The notes beneath the pieces are model-generated. The model did not search any database. It was not told the DNA's origin and was given only the letters and a program-made list of their open reading frames with translations. A program made the position numbers and the translations under genes. From Crotalaria pallida (taxonomy: Eukaryota; Streptophyta; Magnoliopsida; Fabales; Fabaceae), in contig CM075652.1 of the NCBI GenBank assembly GCA_037953625.1, positions 17,008,501-17,072,500 of the forward strand: a stretch of DNA of 64,000 nucleotides, read 5' to 3'. Below, in pieces: positions 39,501 through 49,763 of the stretch; position 1 is the first letter of the stretch, and every line of letters begins with the position of its first letter.

Positions 39501-41083
39501 ACTGGCGATTGGCTTAACTTGAGTAAGTCACACAAAGGGGTAGAGATTCCTGAAGGAAAAGAGGACGCTGCTGCCAAGACAGTGTGGCACCGAAAGATGA
39601 CTGATACACTTGTTGCTACTGTCTTTCCTCCCGAGAATGCTGAAGTGATTGAGGCCTGGATTCCTGGGACTTGGGAGAATAATTGTAAGGCGCTGGTGAA
39701 TAGTCTCCTAAGGGGTGCGAGCATACTGCATCACCTTGGTCATCATGGAGACGACGCTTATGCTGGGATGGCCCCCGAGGAGAAGAAGAAAAGGGCCGAG
39801 GCAGTCGAGAGAGAGGATTATTTACAACTTCAAGTTGAAGGTCTCAACAAGAAGTTGCAAACCTTGGCAGCTGAGAATGAACGATCGAAAAAGGTGGCAC
39901 AAGATGCTGAAAGTGCCAAGGTTAGGGCTGAGGAGACACTCCAGGGGGCCGAAGAGAGGATGAAACGCTCGGAAGAGATTTTGAAAAAGGCTGAGGAAGA
40001 CTCTGCTGCTCTCCGAGCGGCGACAGAGAGAGCTCAGAAAGCGGAGCAGGCTGCTGCCGTGGCTCAGGAGCGGCATGAGTATGCCAAGGATGAGATTCTG
40101 GGACTCTGAACTTCTTTGGAGAAGATGAGAGCAAAAGCGCTCAAACACAAGAAAGCAGCCCAGGAACACCTATATAATTGGGATCATGGGGTTGAGGATT
40201 CCTTCTATAATACTGCCGAGCAACTTCGTGTTCTTAATCCTGGGCTCGTGACCAAGGGTGCCGATCCTAATTTTTCTGTGATAATGGTCGAATCTGCGGC
40301 CCAACTGGGGTTCCCATAGATCTGAACAGTGCTGACCTGCCTGATCATTTGGCTGAGGATTCCGAGGGGGACGATGCCGAGGATGCCGAGGGTGAAGAAG
40401 AAGAAGACAGATTTGATGCCGATGGCATTGTACTGTCCGATTTAGAGTAGCTTATCATTTTGCTTTCCCTCTTGTAATTGCCCCAGCAAATGGGTTTGAA
40501 CTTTTATTGTTGTGTTTCGTTCAGAATATTTTATAATATCCGTAATCGTGTTATGCTTCTTTTTATGCTCTTTTGTTAAAAATTCAAGTGTTAAGACCTC
40601 GGAACTCCAGCACTTTAGCCGAGGTGGGTTCCTCTATCCGCGATATTAAAATGATTTTATGAAATCATGATTTAATCGGGAATCTTATTTAAAAGTCTTG
40701 ACGAGTTATAAGCTCTTGCTAGAGCTGTTTATAATCGTTCGCGTCATAATCGGTGGCTAATCGGTTACGAGGAAAAGTACGTGATACAATGAATTCAATA
40801 ACGAGAACTTTTATTCATTTGAAGCAAATTACAATGGGCTCGGAGTTTCACCGAGCGTACACCATTAGAAATAATAAAATGTAGTGTCCTTGAACACTAT
40901 GTCCTTAACCCTCTAAGTCCTCAAGATTATGGTAACCAGGAGTTCAAGAGAGGATCATATGTTAATATGTGACTTTACGGTGTTTCTGCAGTTCCAGTTG
41001 GGAAAAGCAGGGTCTCCCCAGTTAACAACTGTGTGCAGAGTGTCAACTTAGGGATGAGAGTACGTACCTGAAACCCTAGCTGT
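36588..41083 (+). mobile_element. LTR-type element with gypsy-type-transposon ORF, right LTR truncated
   Basis: A 204-bp direct repeat beginning TGTAGTGTCCTTGAAC and ending CCCTAGCTGT occurs at 36588-36791 and 40880-41083 with about four substitutions. The left copy probably continues as a longer LTR; the right copy stops where the CACTA element begins, so its remainder has been lost. Between them is the plus-strand ORF described separately. No protease, RT or integrase is seen, so it is non-autonomous. Confidence 0.6.
37855..40445 (+). pseudogene. Putative gypsy-type transposon protein with C-terminal coiled coil, interrupted
   Basis: A first frame (37855-38247) encodes a basic start and a serine/glycine/aspartate-rich linker, then stops. 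A second frame starting at 38301 (MVERRCVTNPEEYPLPP) runs to about 40319, with TGA stops at 38679-38681, 38985-38987 and 40107-40109 and no frameshift. The middle (PLGIDDRICFPVPENRQFF, LPFSTFEIEVLTHIGIAPSQ, GLWVSLKARRGHALF, ERRLCDHVWEYL) matches the plant domain named putative gypsy type transposon (Pfam PF04195, recognised by eye). Residues from about 39770 on are a long charged coiled coil. A GT...AG stretch at 39145-39189 with a pyrimidine tract could be a 45-bp intron or simply read through. The first and third TGA would restore arginine (CGA) in context, suggesting CpG decay. Confidence 0.65.
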
Positions 41084-41389
41084 ATGTCCACTTTCCGCAT
41101 CTATTTTACGATAAAACAGATGCGGAATATCCACTTTCCGCATATGTTTTTTATAAAATATAAAAAACAGATGTGGAAAAGTTGAATTTTTTTTTTTTAT
41201 TACATTTTTTATATCTATTGATGACCTTCATTAATGGATCCAAAAGGAAAAATAAACTTATAATAAACTCATAATACAAATGAATCCACATTTAATACCA
41301 AAAAATAGTGTTATAATACAAATGATTCCAAAAGGCAAAATATCCTCAGTAATTTAATACAAACTACAAATAAAATAAACACTTGATAA

Positions 41390-42190
41390 GTTAACTTCTA
41401 CACTAAACTAACTACTTGTAGGTATTGAAATTGGCAGGAAAATTAGCTATGCTACTAACTATAACTTGAGCCAGCTCCATCCTTTTGGAAGTGCCAATGA
41501 ACATCCTGCAACAAAAGTAAAATTTATGAGAAAATGTAAACAAATCAACTAAGCTTGAAACAAATCAACTAAATTGTAAACAGATTACAAATCAAATAAC
41601 CATAAGAGGCTAATTCAGATACTTAATTTTTTTTCCTTCAAATCAAAGTGAGACAAGAATGTTAGAGAGTGAAAGTAGGTGGTTAACAGAGTTAAGTGGA
41701 GGCTGATTAAAACCAAATATGTTAGAAAGAAGGCAACAGAAAGAATCCCATGGTCATGTTTTGTTTAAGTACAACAATTAATTTCAGGCCAAATCAACCC
41801 CTTGCTATAAAGTTTAAACCAATGGAGGGTAGTTATCTTAACCCTGTTCTTGTTCTTGTTTGTCTGGTCATGGAATTTTATTCTTATTCAAGTTCTCACA
41901 GTTGGTAATCCATGTATAACTAGCACATTCAAAGATCAAAATCTTACAAATATTTATGTTTTAAAATCACATAATGAATGATCCACAAAGGTAGATTGAA
42001 AAAGAAAAAGGACATTCAATCTCGAGAGATAAGAGAATCTCGAGAGATAAGGACATTCATCCACAAAGGTAGATTTACTAACATAAATCTAAGGAATTTG
42101 AGGTGTAATTAAGCCAAATCTCAAGAGATATAGCACTATCAATGTAATTTTCCCTATTTCAAGATTTTGAGTAGCTACAGCAATTAGATT
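41390..42190. other. CACTA 1 interior without assigned gene
   Basis: On the minus strand a possible exon follows GTTGCAG at about 41502; in the phase left by the HINT4-like exon it reads SLALPKGWSWLKL then stop. It does not match the real HINT4 continuation. Otherwise AT-rich and unassigned. Confidence 0.3.
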
Positions 42191-42196
42191 ACTTAC

Positions 42197-42494
42197 CCAA
42201 AGAATAGTGTTCAGGTTTTGCGTGGAGATCTTTAACAGTGGGAATGTGCTCCACCGGAATTACTAAGTAATGCCTAACAGTTAACAAACAAAGAAAACTA
42301 GTGAAGTGAAATGATAGTAAATCAGGGAATTTTACATTGCAGTAATTTAAAATTAGTTGAACTCAAAGTGGCGTCACTGTGAGTGAGTGAGTGAGTGAGA
42401 GTGAGTACCTGAAAGAAGAAGGATTAATGTCTTGGAAGGCGACAACCCTATCGTCCTGAAACCATTTTCCGATTTCAAAAACTGAATCAATCAT
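42197..42494 (-). pseudogene. HINT4: Captured HINT4-like (HIT-domain) exons
   Basis: Two minus-strand exons with GT-AG sites and matching phase. 42494-42409 reads MIDSVFEIGKWFQDD then VVAFQDINPSSF; 42273-42197 reads HYLVIPVEHIPTVKDLHAK then EHYSL. This is the first half of a plant HIT-family nucleotide hydrolase of the HINT4 type (usual: KVIAFQDIKPAAQRHYLVIP, then EHIPTV). The N-terminal Cys pair (CIFC) is replaced, and the histidine-triad half, with catalytic HxHxH, is absent nearby. A (GA)n run at 42525-42569 lies just upstream like a 5' UTR. It is a gene fragment carried by the CACTA element; an ATG-led chimeric transcript is possible but cannot have HIT activity. Confidence 0.75.
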
Positions 42495-42522
42495 AAATGA
42501 AAAAGAAAGAAGCAAAAGAATT

Positions 42523-42524
<2 letters not shown>

Positions 42525-42569
<45 letters not shown>
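42525..42569. repeat. (GA)n microsatellite
   Basis: About 22 GA units upstream of the HINT4-like first exon. Confidence 0.95.
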
Positions 42570-42572
<3 letters not shown>

Positions 42573-42985
42573 AGAGGGGAGGGGAGGACGGACGGATAAC
42601 AGAGGAAGAAGTGTGGAAGCTGGCTGCTACAGCAGACACGGTATAATAGTATACTTGGAATAAAAGCACACTTTACATGTAACTATATAAGTTATTTGGA
42701 CTTAATAGGACCACTGGATTGTCCTATTCCATAACCAAGTTGATGGGCAGCTTACTCACACTAAATTATTTGGACTTAAATTGTTCCCAGGGAGAAAGAC
42801 AAATGTACCCTTCTGGAATTATGTGACAAATGCAGCCCATAACAAAGCAAATGAATGGGGTGGGGCAATGCCGAAGCTCCTCATGTCACAACACAGAGAC
42901 TTTTAGACTTTTAATTAAGTGTCCTATAATTTGAACACTTCAATACATTTTATCTTTAAGGTTATGAAAGAACTGAAGATTGGCA
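42570..42985. other. CACTA 1 interior, no gene
   Basis: Nothing recognisable; presumably flanking sequence captured with the HINT4-like piece. Confidence 0.35.
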
Positions 42986-42999
42986 ACGAACCTAGATCT

Positions 43000-43211
43000 T
43001 TTTTTTTTTATGACAAAGTGGGGCTAAAGCCCAAGAACAAAACAACTACAATCTGCAGAAGGACGTTGCTGAATGATCAGCAACCATATGCAAAACAAGG
43101 AAATCAGGAATGATGTCAAAAATTCTTATACTAACATTCATGCTATGAGCATGATTCGCCAAAGCATCAGCCACATAATTGGCTTCCCTGAGAGTGTGAG
43201 AGTAGATAATG
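43000..43211 (-). mobile_element. 5'-truncated LINE tail with target-site duplication
   Basis: The minus strand ends in a poly(A) (plus-strand T run 43000-43009) and reads TLREANYVADALANHAH, the RNase H tail of plant LINE ORF2 (usual: REANxxADxLA). It is flanked by the perfect 14-bp repeat ACGAACCTAGATCT (42986-42999 and 43212-43225), the product of target-primed integration. Length is only 212 bp. Confidence 0.85.
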
Positions 43212-43225
43212 ACGAACCTAGATCT

Positions 43226-44017
43226 AGACTAATCAAAAGTTCCAACAATTCTATTATTTGGTTACTGATTAACTTTGATTAGTTGATTACCATACTAATT
43301 TTATTGCCCTTCTTTTTTTGGTTCCTCCTCAACAACCAAGGGAAAATAATTTCTCACCTTTTTTATGTATTCACCCATCATTAAGAGCAACTTATAAATA
43401 ATAATAAAATAAATCATCACGACACTTACTCACTAGCTAACATTATTCCTGAATTGATTTGATTGGATCAATGAATCAATGATTAATCAATCCAAGACTA
43501 CCGCAAACAATGATGCCTACTCCGTTTCTATATAGTCTTGAGAGTAATCATCAACTCAAAAAGAGGTACGGTGTACTGTATAATCAACTCACAAATTAAA
43601 GGAAACAACTCCCAAAATTTTAACACTAATTTGATACGGTGCATATTTATGTCAATCTCACATCGCTTTTCCAAAAATACATAAGGAAAAAAAACATTGG
43701 ACATCGTATTAGTATCCAAGTTTTGATGCCCGTAAATCATTTTCCCAAAGAAAATTACCAAAGACACAAAAGTAGATGAAAGGAAAAACAACCAAAGTAG
43801 CAACATGCATATAACACCTTGAGAAAAGGGAAGCATTTTTTTTTCTTTTTGCAATATTTCTAAACAACATCTACAACAATTGATTTATGCAAGTGTTAGT
43901 AAATATCAAAGTATTATATGTTTCTAAGATGGGTAAAAAAAGTGTACATAAATATGAATTGTTGTCCAAGTATATTATACAAATAACATAATTCTTGAGG
44001 GAAAAAAATGTTATTAC
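43226..44017. other. CACTA 1 interior, no gene
   Basis: AT-rich. The next remorin exon (usually KLEEKRAKAMEK...) was looked for on the minus strand and is not present. Confidence 0.4.
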
Positions 44018-44546
44018 CTCAATTTTCTTCATCCAAGAAGTAGCCTTCTGAACCTGCTCTCCCTCCCAACCATTGATCACAACATCTTCTCTCTTGAAAC
44101 TCTTGTTAATCTTAGCAATCTTAGCATTCTGCCAAGCTGCTATCTTTGCATCAACCTCCTCCTTCTTCGCCCTTTGCACTGACAACACTTCTTCACCACT
44201 TTGACCACTTCCACCACCACTAGGCCTCATTGAAGAAGAAGATGAAGATTGAACCTGTTCAAAAGGGTGATTATCTGTCACAATAGCCAAAGGGTTAGTC
44301 TCTTCCATCAATTCCTCTTCTCCGATCCTCCCCAAGTTGTTGTTGTTATTATTACTATTGTTGTTGTTGTTCACACCATGGTTCCCTTCACTTTCATAAT
44401 GATGACCATAATTAATCATAGGACTCATGTTGTTATGGTCAATACTTGACCCTGCTAGAACCAAAGCACTAAACTCTCTGCTCATGCTTGTGAAATTCTC
44501 ACTAGAAGCACCACCTTCAGTGCTAGCCATGGATATAGAAGATGAC
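44018..44546 (-). pseudogene. REM4: Captured group-4 remorin exon
   Basis: The minus strand, from a possible acceptor (CACAG at 44551-44547) to a donor GAG|GTAATA (44018), reads RSSSISM, then SSENFTSMSREFSALVLAGS, NNLGRIGEE, NPLAIVTDNHPFEQVQ, and finally KKEEVDAKIAAWQNAKIAKI and REDVVINGWEGEQVQKATSW. This matches plant group-4 remorins: variable N-terminus, then the first part of the Remorin_C domain. The rest of Remorin_C (coiled coil and membrane-anchoring end) is missing. An in-frame Met (44530) gives a 219-codon frame that runs into the intron. In plants remorins are plasma-membrane nanodomain proteins; this piece lacks the anchor. It sits in a CACTA element, so I treat it as a captured fragment and not the functional gene. 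Confidence 0.8.
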
Positions 44547-44889
44547 CTGTGGGCGTACCACCACCTCCCTGGGAAAAATCAAATAAGGAAGGAAGGAACT
44601 ATAAAATAAATTATATTAAACTCACATGGCACAAAGCAAGTGAATTAACTTCAATCCACCCATGAACATGAACCAGATCATCTCAAATATAAACATACTG
44701 CATGTTTTCATATAAAAACTAGACGCAACAATATATACATATATATATATATATACATAAGAACGTTCCTATTACAAAGTTGCTCCTAATTAGGAACCCA
44801 GAGAAGAAGAAAACCAGCAACCAGAAATCAAACAACAGTTTCAACAGTTAATTTAACAACAAAAATCAGATTAAAGTAAACAAAAAATA

Positions 44890-45660
44890 ATAAAATTACA
44901 ATTGAATGAAAAAAGAAATAAGGTTCAGGAGGGGAAGGGACCGTGGTTGAGGCGTGATCTGTGAAGGGATCGAAGGCGGTGGAGACCGAGAAGGTTGAGG
45001 GTTGAGGCATGATCTATGATTGAAGGTGGAGGCGGTGGCGGCCGAGAAAGTTGAAGGCTGAGACGGTGGCGACGGAGAAGGTTGAAGGTGGTGGTGAGGG
45101 AGTGAGTCAGAAACCGAAGGGATTGAGAGACGCGTGAAAGTCAAGTACTTGGCCTCAGATAAGCTTTGATCGATGGGTCAAGCCTCAGATAATGAACTAA
45201 AATCGCATGATCTAGAACAAAAACTAGAGAACCAAAAGGAAAAAGAGAGATGAGAGAGAATATGTTTACCGATGGCTTCGAAGAGGTCCTCGTCTTCGTC
45301 GATGTCATCTCATTCGACGAGCTGCAACTGAAACGGCTCTAGATCAAGCGATTGAACACGGTGGCGGCAGGATTGGGGAGTTAAGAGAACACGGGATAGA
45401 GAAGGGTTTTGCAATGGGGGCTGAGGGGTGGTGCTATATGGGTGGTTACGGGTTGGGAGAAGAGGTGGCGGCGGAGATCGGTGGGTCGAAGCAGGGTTTT
45501 TGTGAAGGTGGGTCGAAGGCGGCGATGGGGGAGAGAGAAGGACGTGGGTTGTATGGCGGCGAAAGGGGAGTCGTGGAGAAGAAGGGTATTAGGGCTGCTG
45601 AGAAGAACGGAGAAGAAGGGCTACTGTTAGGGCTAAATGAATAGGAAGGAAGAAGAGAAC
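44890..45660. other. GC-richer captured flank around the DMC1-like piece
   Basis: 44900-45130 (minus: TCA/CCA-rich, low-complexity frames) and 45400-45650 (GGTGGCGG and GAAGAAGG runs) have promoter/UTR-like composition. Open frames of 60-82 codons are low-complexity and not recognised as proteins. Confidence 0.4.
45270..45357 (-). pseudogene. DMC1: Captured DMC1-like first coding exon with a stop
   Basis: The minus strand reads EPFQLQLVE, a TGA stop (45310-45312), then DDIDEDEDLFEAI and a donor G|GTAAAC at 45270-45268. The plant meiotic recombinase DMC1 begins ...SQLQLVEREENDEDEDLFEAIDKL; the split codon G|AT for the following Asp fits. The stop replaces the usual Arg codon (CGA to TGA). No further DMC1 exon (HhH, Walker A) is seen. 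It is a dead fragment carried by the CACTA element. Confidence 0.75.
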
Positions 45661-46156
45661 TATTTAGCTAGTAATCTATGAAGACATTCGCATCTCTTGT
45701 TAAAATATGATGCAAAAAGTAGAGAAAATAGAACATTCCACATCAGTTAAATAAAAACTTACGTGGAGGGTTTTCGCATCAGTTATAAAAAAAATTGATG
45801 CCGAAAGTGCAAGTAACTATGACTTTCCGCATCAATTATAAAAAAATAGATGCGGAAAGTTTATTACATAAATTTATCTAATTTATAAGTTTGTCACCGC
45901 ATTAACATTCCGCATCACTTATTTAAAATATGATGCGAAATGTAGGAAAAATAAGACATTCTGCATCGGTTAACAAAAAACAGATGTGGAATGTTCAAAA
46001 AAACTATGATTTTCCGCATCAGTTATTAAAAAAACTGATGTGAAAAGTTTTTCCTTTTAAACTTAATTACAAGTTTGCCACCGCCTTTTGATTTTACATC
46101 TGTTTTAAAAAACAGATATTAATTAGCTGATGTAAAATCCATTTTTTCTACTAGTG

Positions 46157-47376
46157 AAACATGCCCGGTACCCCCAATGAGTACCTCTCAGACTCAGCCA
46201 CATTAAACGACACTCCTAGAGCTCATAGAAGTGACGCCGACATATCTCGCAAGACTACGTCTCTCGAGTCCGGCGTTTAAAGACATGCCCACACCCCCGT
46301 GTGTGTTTCCGGAACGAAAGGTGCAACCCCGGTCACCGACATACCTCGACGTCCCCACGGACGTCCACTGAAACCCAGCTGACATTCACACGAATGCCCC
46401 TCGAGTTCAATCAACTAAGAGGTATGCCCACGTGTCTCCACCACTGTGGGAAACCAAAAATGCAAATGCTATGCATGAATTCACAAGCATTACTCATCAT
46501 ATGTGTCATTTAAGTTTACTTGAGGTCATATAATATATGATTTGGTATTCTAATTCATCATTTTCATAAACCTTTGTCAATAAGTTTCAGCTTCAGCCTT
46601 TAATCGATTATAATACCTTGTTAATCGATTAAATAATTAAATTCTGATTTTTATTACAAAATTTGATCTGATTGATAATCGATTATCCATGTATAAAATT
46701 CCAAACTGATCAGACTTTAATTGTGTTAATCGATCAACAGTCGGGTTAATCGATTAATATATCAGTAAAAACATTGCTGAAACTGGTTTTTGAATACCAA
46801 ACTCATACAACTCAATTTTAACCAAAACTAACCTCAAGTACAACTTAAATACATCATATTGAACTCATTCATAACATCAATTTCAGCAATTAATCACAGA
46901 TTAACAGAATTGCTTAATTTTCCCCCAATTTAATCAAAATCACAACCTAACATGTCATATTTTGATTCAAGCCATTTTAGTTCAAATTGATCATTCATAC
47001 AGCTTCTATGGGATATTCTAACTTGCTCCAAATCAGTGTTTAGGTCCATTTGACCTCCAAGCCATTCTACCATATCCTAGTGCCCTTTGAACCTCATGGT
47101 GATTCAACCTAAGTTCAATTCAATACCACAATCTATTCTAGCATTAGTAAAACTTCTCCCTTACCTTAATGAATCTTTTTGAATCGAATTTCAACAAGAA
47201 AAGTGCCAGAAACTCCAACCTCTTAATGCTCTGTTTTCAGGTCCATGACAGATTCGGGTAAGCATATTCGGCAGCAAATTTGACAAACCAAATGGACATG
47301 AAAATGAGCAAATGAGATCAGAATAGAAACTACAGATTGCAAGCTTTGATTAGGAACCAATTTGACATGAAATGGT
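46157..47376 (-). mobile_element. LTR-like fragment, split by the gag-only element
   Basis: No gene. It contains TAATCGATTA palindromes as in element B's LTR and text of the type seen in long TGTAACATCC LTRs. It continues beyond the gag-only insertion at 53194-53504. Neither end of this LTR is defined. Confidence 0.4.
46601..46756. promoter_or_regulatory. Paired TAATCGATTA palindromes
   Basis: Copies start at 46601 and 46622 (21 apart), 46676, and 46727 (TAATCGATCA) and 46747 (20 apart). The partner of 46676, if any, is too degenerate to claim. Confidence 0.6.
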
Positions 47377-48943
47377 TGGGGAAACCGCAATTGGTGGTTG
47401 GAGAGACAAAGGAACCCTAGGAATACACCTAGAGGGGGGGTTGAATAGGTGTTTAAGCTACCTTGAAAGATTTTCGAACGAAACAAATCGAAACAATTAA
47501 AACAAAATATTTTTCCAAAAACTCCCAGGTTTACTCGAGTAGATTTCAGAGTACTCGAGTAGTACTCGATTAAAGACTCGTTTACTCGAGTATATCTGAC
47601 AGAAACCATAAAAATCAAGTTTTCATTCGCATACGAAAATCAATCAATTCACATGAAAGATCAGAGATTCAACGGAGATGATTAACACCTATATTCTTAT
47701 TGATTAACCTAGTTATGAAAATGATTTTCCCTTTATCAATTTGAATAATTAAAGATTCAATTCAATCAATTATGAAAATCAATCTTTCTAGATTTTCAAC
47801 CAAGAACGCAATCAAATGACTTGAATATAAAGAGTAAGGGTTTAGAGATACGACACAGCGATTTATCCTGGTTCACTTTCACCCGCTTGAAAGCTACATC
47901 CAGTCCCCTCTTCAATCAAGAGAGATTCTTCACTATGAGGAATTAGAGTTCTCAAATTACAAGTGATTGCCTCACAAGACTTCCTTCTTGTTAGCCTACA
48001 AGAGATAACCGATACCCTTGCCTTGTAATCCTATTGACCTTCTCTCTAATCTAACCTCTACCCCTTGTTGATAATCGACACAACAAGTCTTCAATTGCTT
48101 GATGATAATCCACACACCAAGGCTTCTCCTTGCTTGATTCACAACCAAGACTTCTTCTTCTTCAATGAACGTTGCTTGATGATAATCGACACACCAAGGC
48201 TTCTTGTTTGTTGTAGTGGCTTGCCTTATTGCAAAGATTACAACTCAATGAATACACATAACAATCCTAATGAATCTCAATCAATAGCTATGACAAATCA
48301 CACAAGAGATTCAAAGGTTCTTGATCAAAGAATATAAAAATAGAAAAGCTTTGATCTTTGAAATTGAGAGAGAATAGAGTGGCTTGATTCTTTGTAAAAT
48401 GAATATCAAAATGATGGGTTATAATCACAAAGGTTAGGAAAAGGTTTATATAGAATACCCAAAAGTTATGGCACTTGAAAACAGATTTTGAGAAGTGAAA
48501 ATCGTATTTTAAAAAACCAGTTCAGCAGTGTTTACTCGAGTAAATTGCAGCATACTCGAGTACTACTCGATTAAATCTTGATTTACTCGAGTAGATTGAT
48601 ACTGCACTTGTTTAAAACTTGTTTTCTCAAAAACCAACCTTTCCTTTAAAACCTTTAAGCCACCTATTGATTCTAGGTTAAGTGAAAACTCAAATTATGA
48701 TTAAATCATGACTTATGAATGAGATTCACTACCCTCTAAACAAACTACCCAAATGAAAACCTATGAAGCTTGAGAGGAAAAAGATAAAACAATTACAATT
48801 ACACTCAAGCTAAGTCTTCATGAGCTTGTTCTCTCTTCTTCACTTGATGTTTGTTGTTGCTTATTGAACTTGAACTTGATCATCACATGATAGCTTGTTC
48901 AAAACACTTTGTCATTATCAAAACATTCAACACGGAACTTACA
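47377..48943 (-). repeat. 3' LTR of the gag-only element
   Basis: Starts TGGGG (one change from TGAGG in the other copy) and ends CTTACA. Contains two four-palindrome clusters (47532-47592, 48533-48593) and a TATA-like box, minus CTATATAAAC, at 48444-48453. Confidence 0.93.
47532..48593. promoter_or_regulatory. Two identical-layout TACTCGAGTA palindrome clusters in the 3' LTR
   Basis: Cluster 1 starts at 47532, 47552, 47563 and 47583; cluster 2 at 48533, 48553, 48564 and 48584. Each is TACTCGAGTA, TACTCGAGTA, TACTCGATTA, TACTCGAGTA with spacings 20, 11, 20. Cluster 2 lies about 80 bp upstream (minus strand) of the TATA-like box. Between and around them the sequence is ordinary LTR. Confidence 0.7.
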
Positions 48944-48962
48944 ATCTCCCCCTTTTTGAAAA
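48944..48962 (-). promoter_or_regulatory. Polypurine tract of the gag-only element
   Basis: Minus strand TTTTCAAAAAGGGGGAGAT directly precedes the 3' LTR start TGTAAG, the expected plus-strand primer. Confidence 0.85.
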
Positions 48963-49270
48963 TGACAAACCATGTTTTGAATTTGATTGAAGTTGTTGAT
49001 GCTTTAACAATTTGATCACTTGGTGAGACTCTTGCTCCCCCTCAATAAATGCTTTTGACATTTGAATCCAATTGAGATAAGCTTGATTCTCCCCCTATCT
49101 TCAACAACTTTGCTCAACCTACATAAAAACAACAAAAACAACCTTTCTCCAAACAAACATCTAAAAATCATATTATTTATCCAACAATCATTTCTCCATC
49201 TTTGAGAAACATTCCAATCAATTCAAAACATCATATTTCTCCCCCTTTGGCATTATCAAAAAGTAATATA

Positions 49271-49701
49271 TACCAATTGAAATATAACATCTAAGCCAAG
49301 GTAAGAAATCAATGATCATTTCTTTACAACATTGATACCAATTGAACAAATACAATAGAACTATACTTTGAAATGTGATATCAATTGGCAAGAGAATATA
49401 ACAATGAAATATGATACCAATTGAGAACTAAAATATCATAATATCACTTAACAAAGAAGATATCAATTGTAAAGAAGTACATATATCAACAAATATTTGA
49501 TACCAATTGAGATATTTCTTTAATAACAACCAAAGCATGTCACTATATCATGATAACCATCTATGAATCTACTCAATGATACCAAATGATTTAATTAAAC
49601 ATTTAGAAAAGTAATACCAATTGAGAAGATACCATATGAAGTTCACAAATCTAATAATATCACTTATACCAAATTGTAGAATTTCTTTTGAGACCAATTG
49701 A
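49271..49701 (-). repeat. Array of a GATACCAATTGA 12-mer resembling the primer-site/LTR junction
   Basis: About ten copies or near copies of GATACCAATTGA, starting near 49269, 49334, 49377, 49413, 49459, 49499, 49578, 49613, 49628 and 49690, spaced mostly 35-80 bp. The same 12-mer occurs at 51619-51630, where it joins the primer binding site to the LTR. It occupies the non-coding stretch between the gag stop and the purine tract. Confidence 0.75.
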
Positions 49702-49763
49702 AGATGCAAATATGAGTAACACTTCTAAGCTCTCCTTGCTCTTCAATCATACCTACAAAACAA

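Larger units (their letters stand above)
41084..46156. mobile_element. Non-autonomous CACTA transposon 1 with captured gene exons
   Basis: The right end reads CATTTTTTCTACTAGTG (46140-46156), that is CACTAGTAGAAAAAATG inward, a CACTA/En-Spm terminus. Both ends carry many sub-terminal hairpin repeats TTCCGCATC...GATGCGGAA (41090-41180 and 45680-46110). The left CACTA tip is missing; the sub-terminal repeats start directly at the truncated LTR. No transposase is visible. The interior holds minus-strand exons like HINT4, group-4 remorin and DMC1, plus a nested LINE tail. Confidence 0.75.

Noticed and set aside
43871..44530. A complete 219-aa remorin gene
   Set aside because: The frame runs past a good donor into intron sequence; the second half of Remorin_C is missing and the piece sits in a transposon.
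44427..45644. Plus-strand frames of 60-76 codons
   Set aside because: Opposite-strand shadows of the remorin-like exon or translations of GC-rich flanks.
48065..48337. 90-codon frame present twice (also 52315-52587)
   Set aside because: It is part of the LTR of the gag-only element, hence the identical second copy; no motif.
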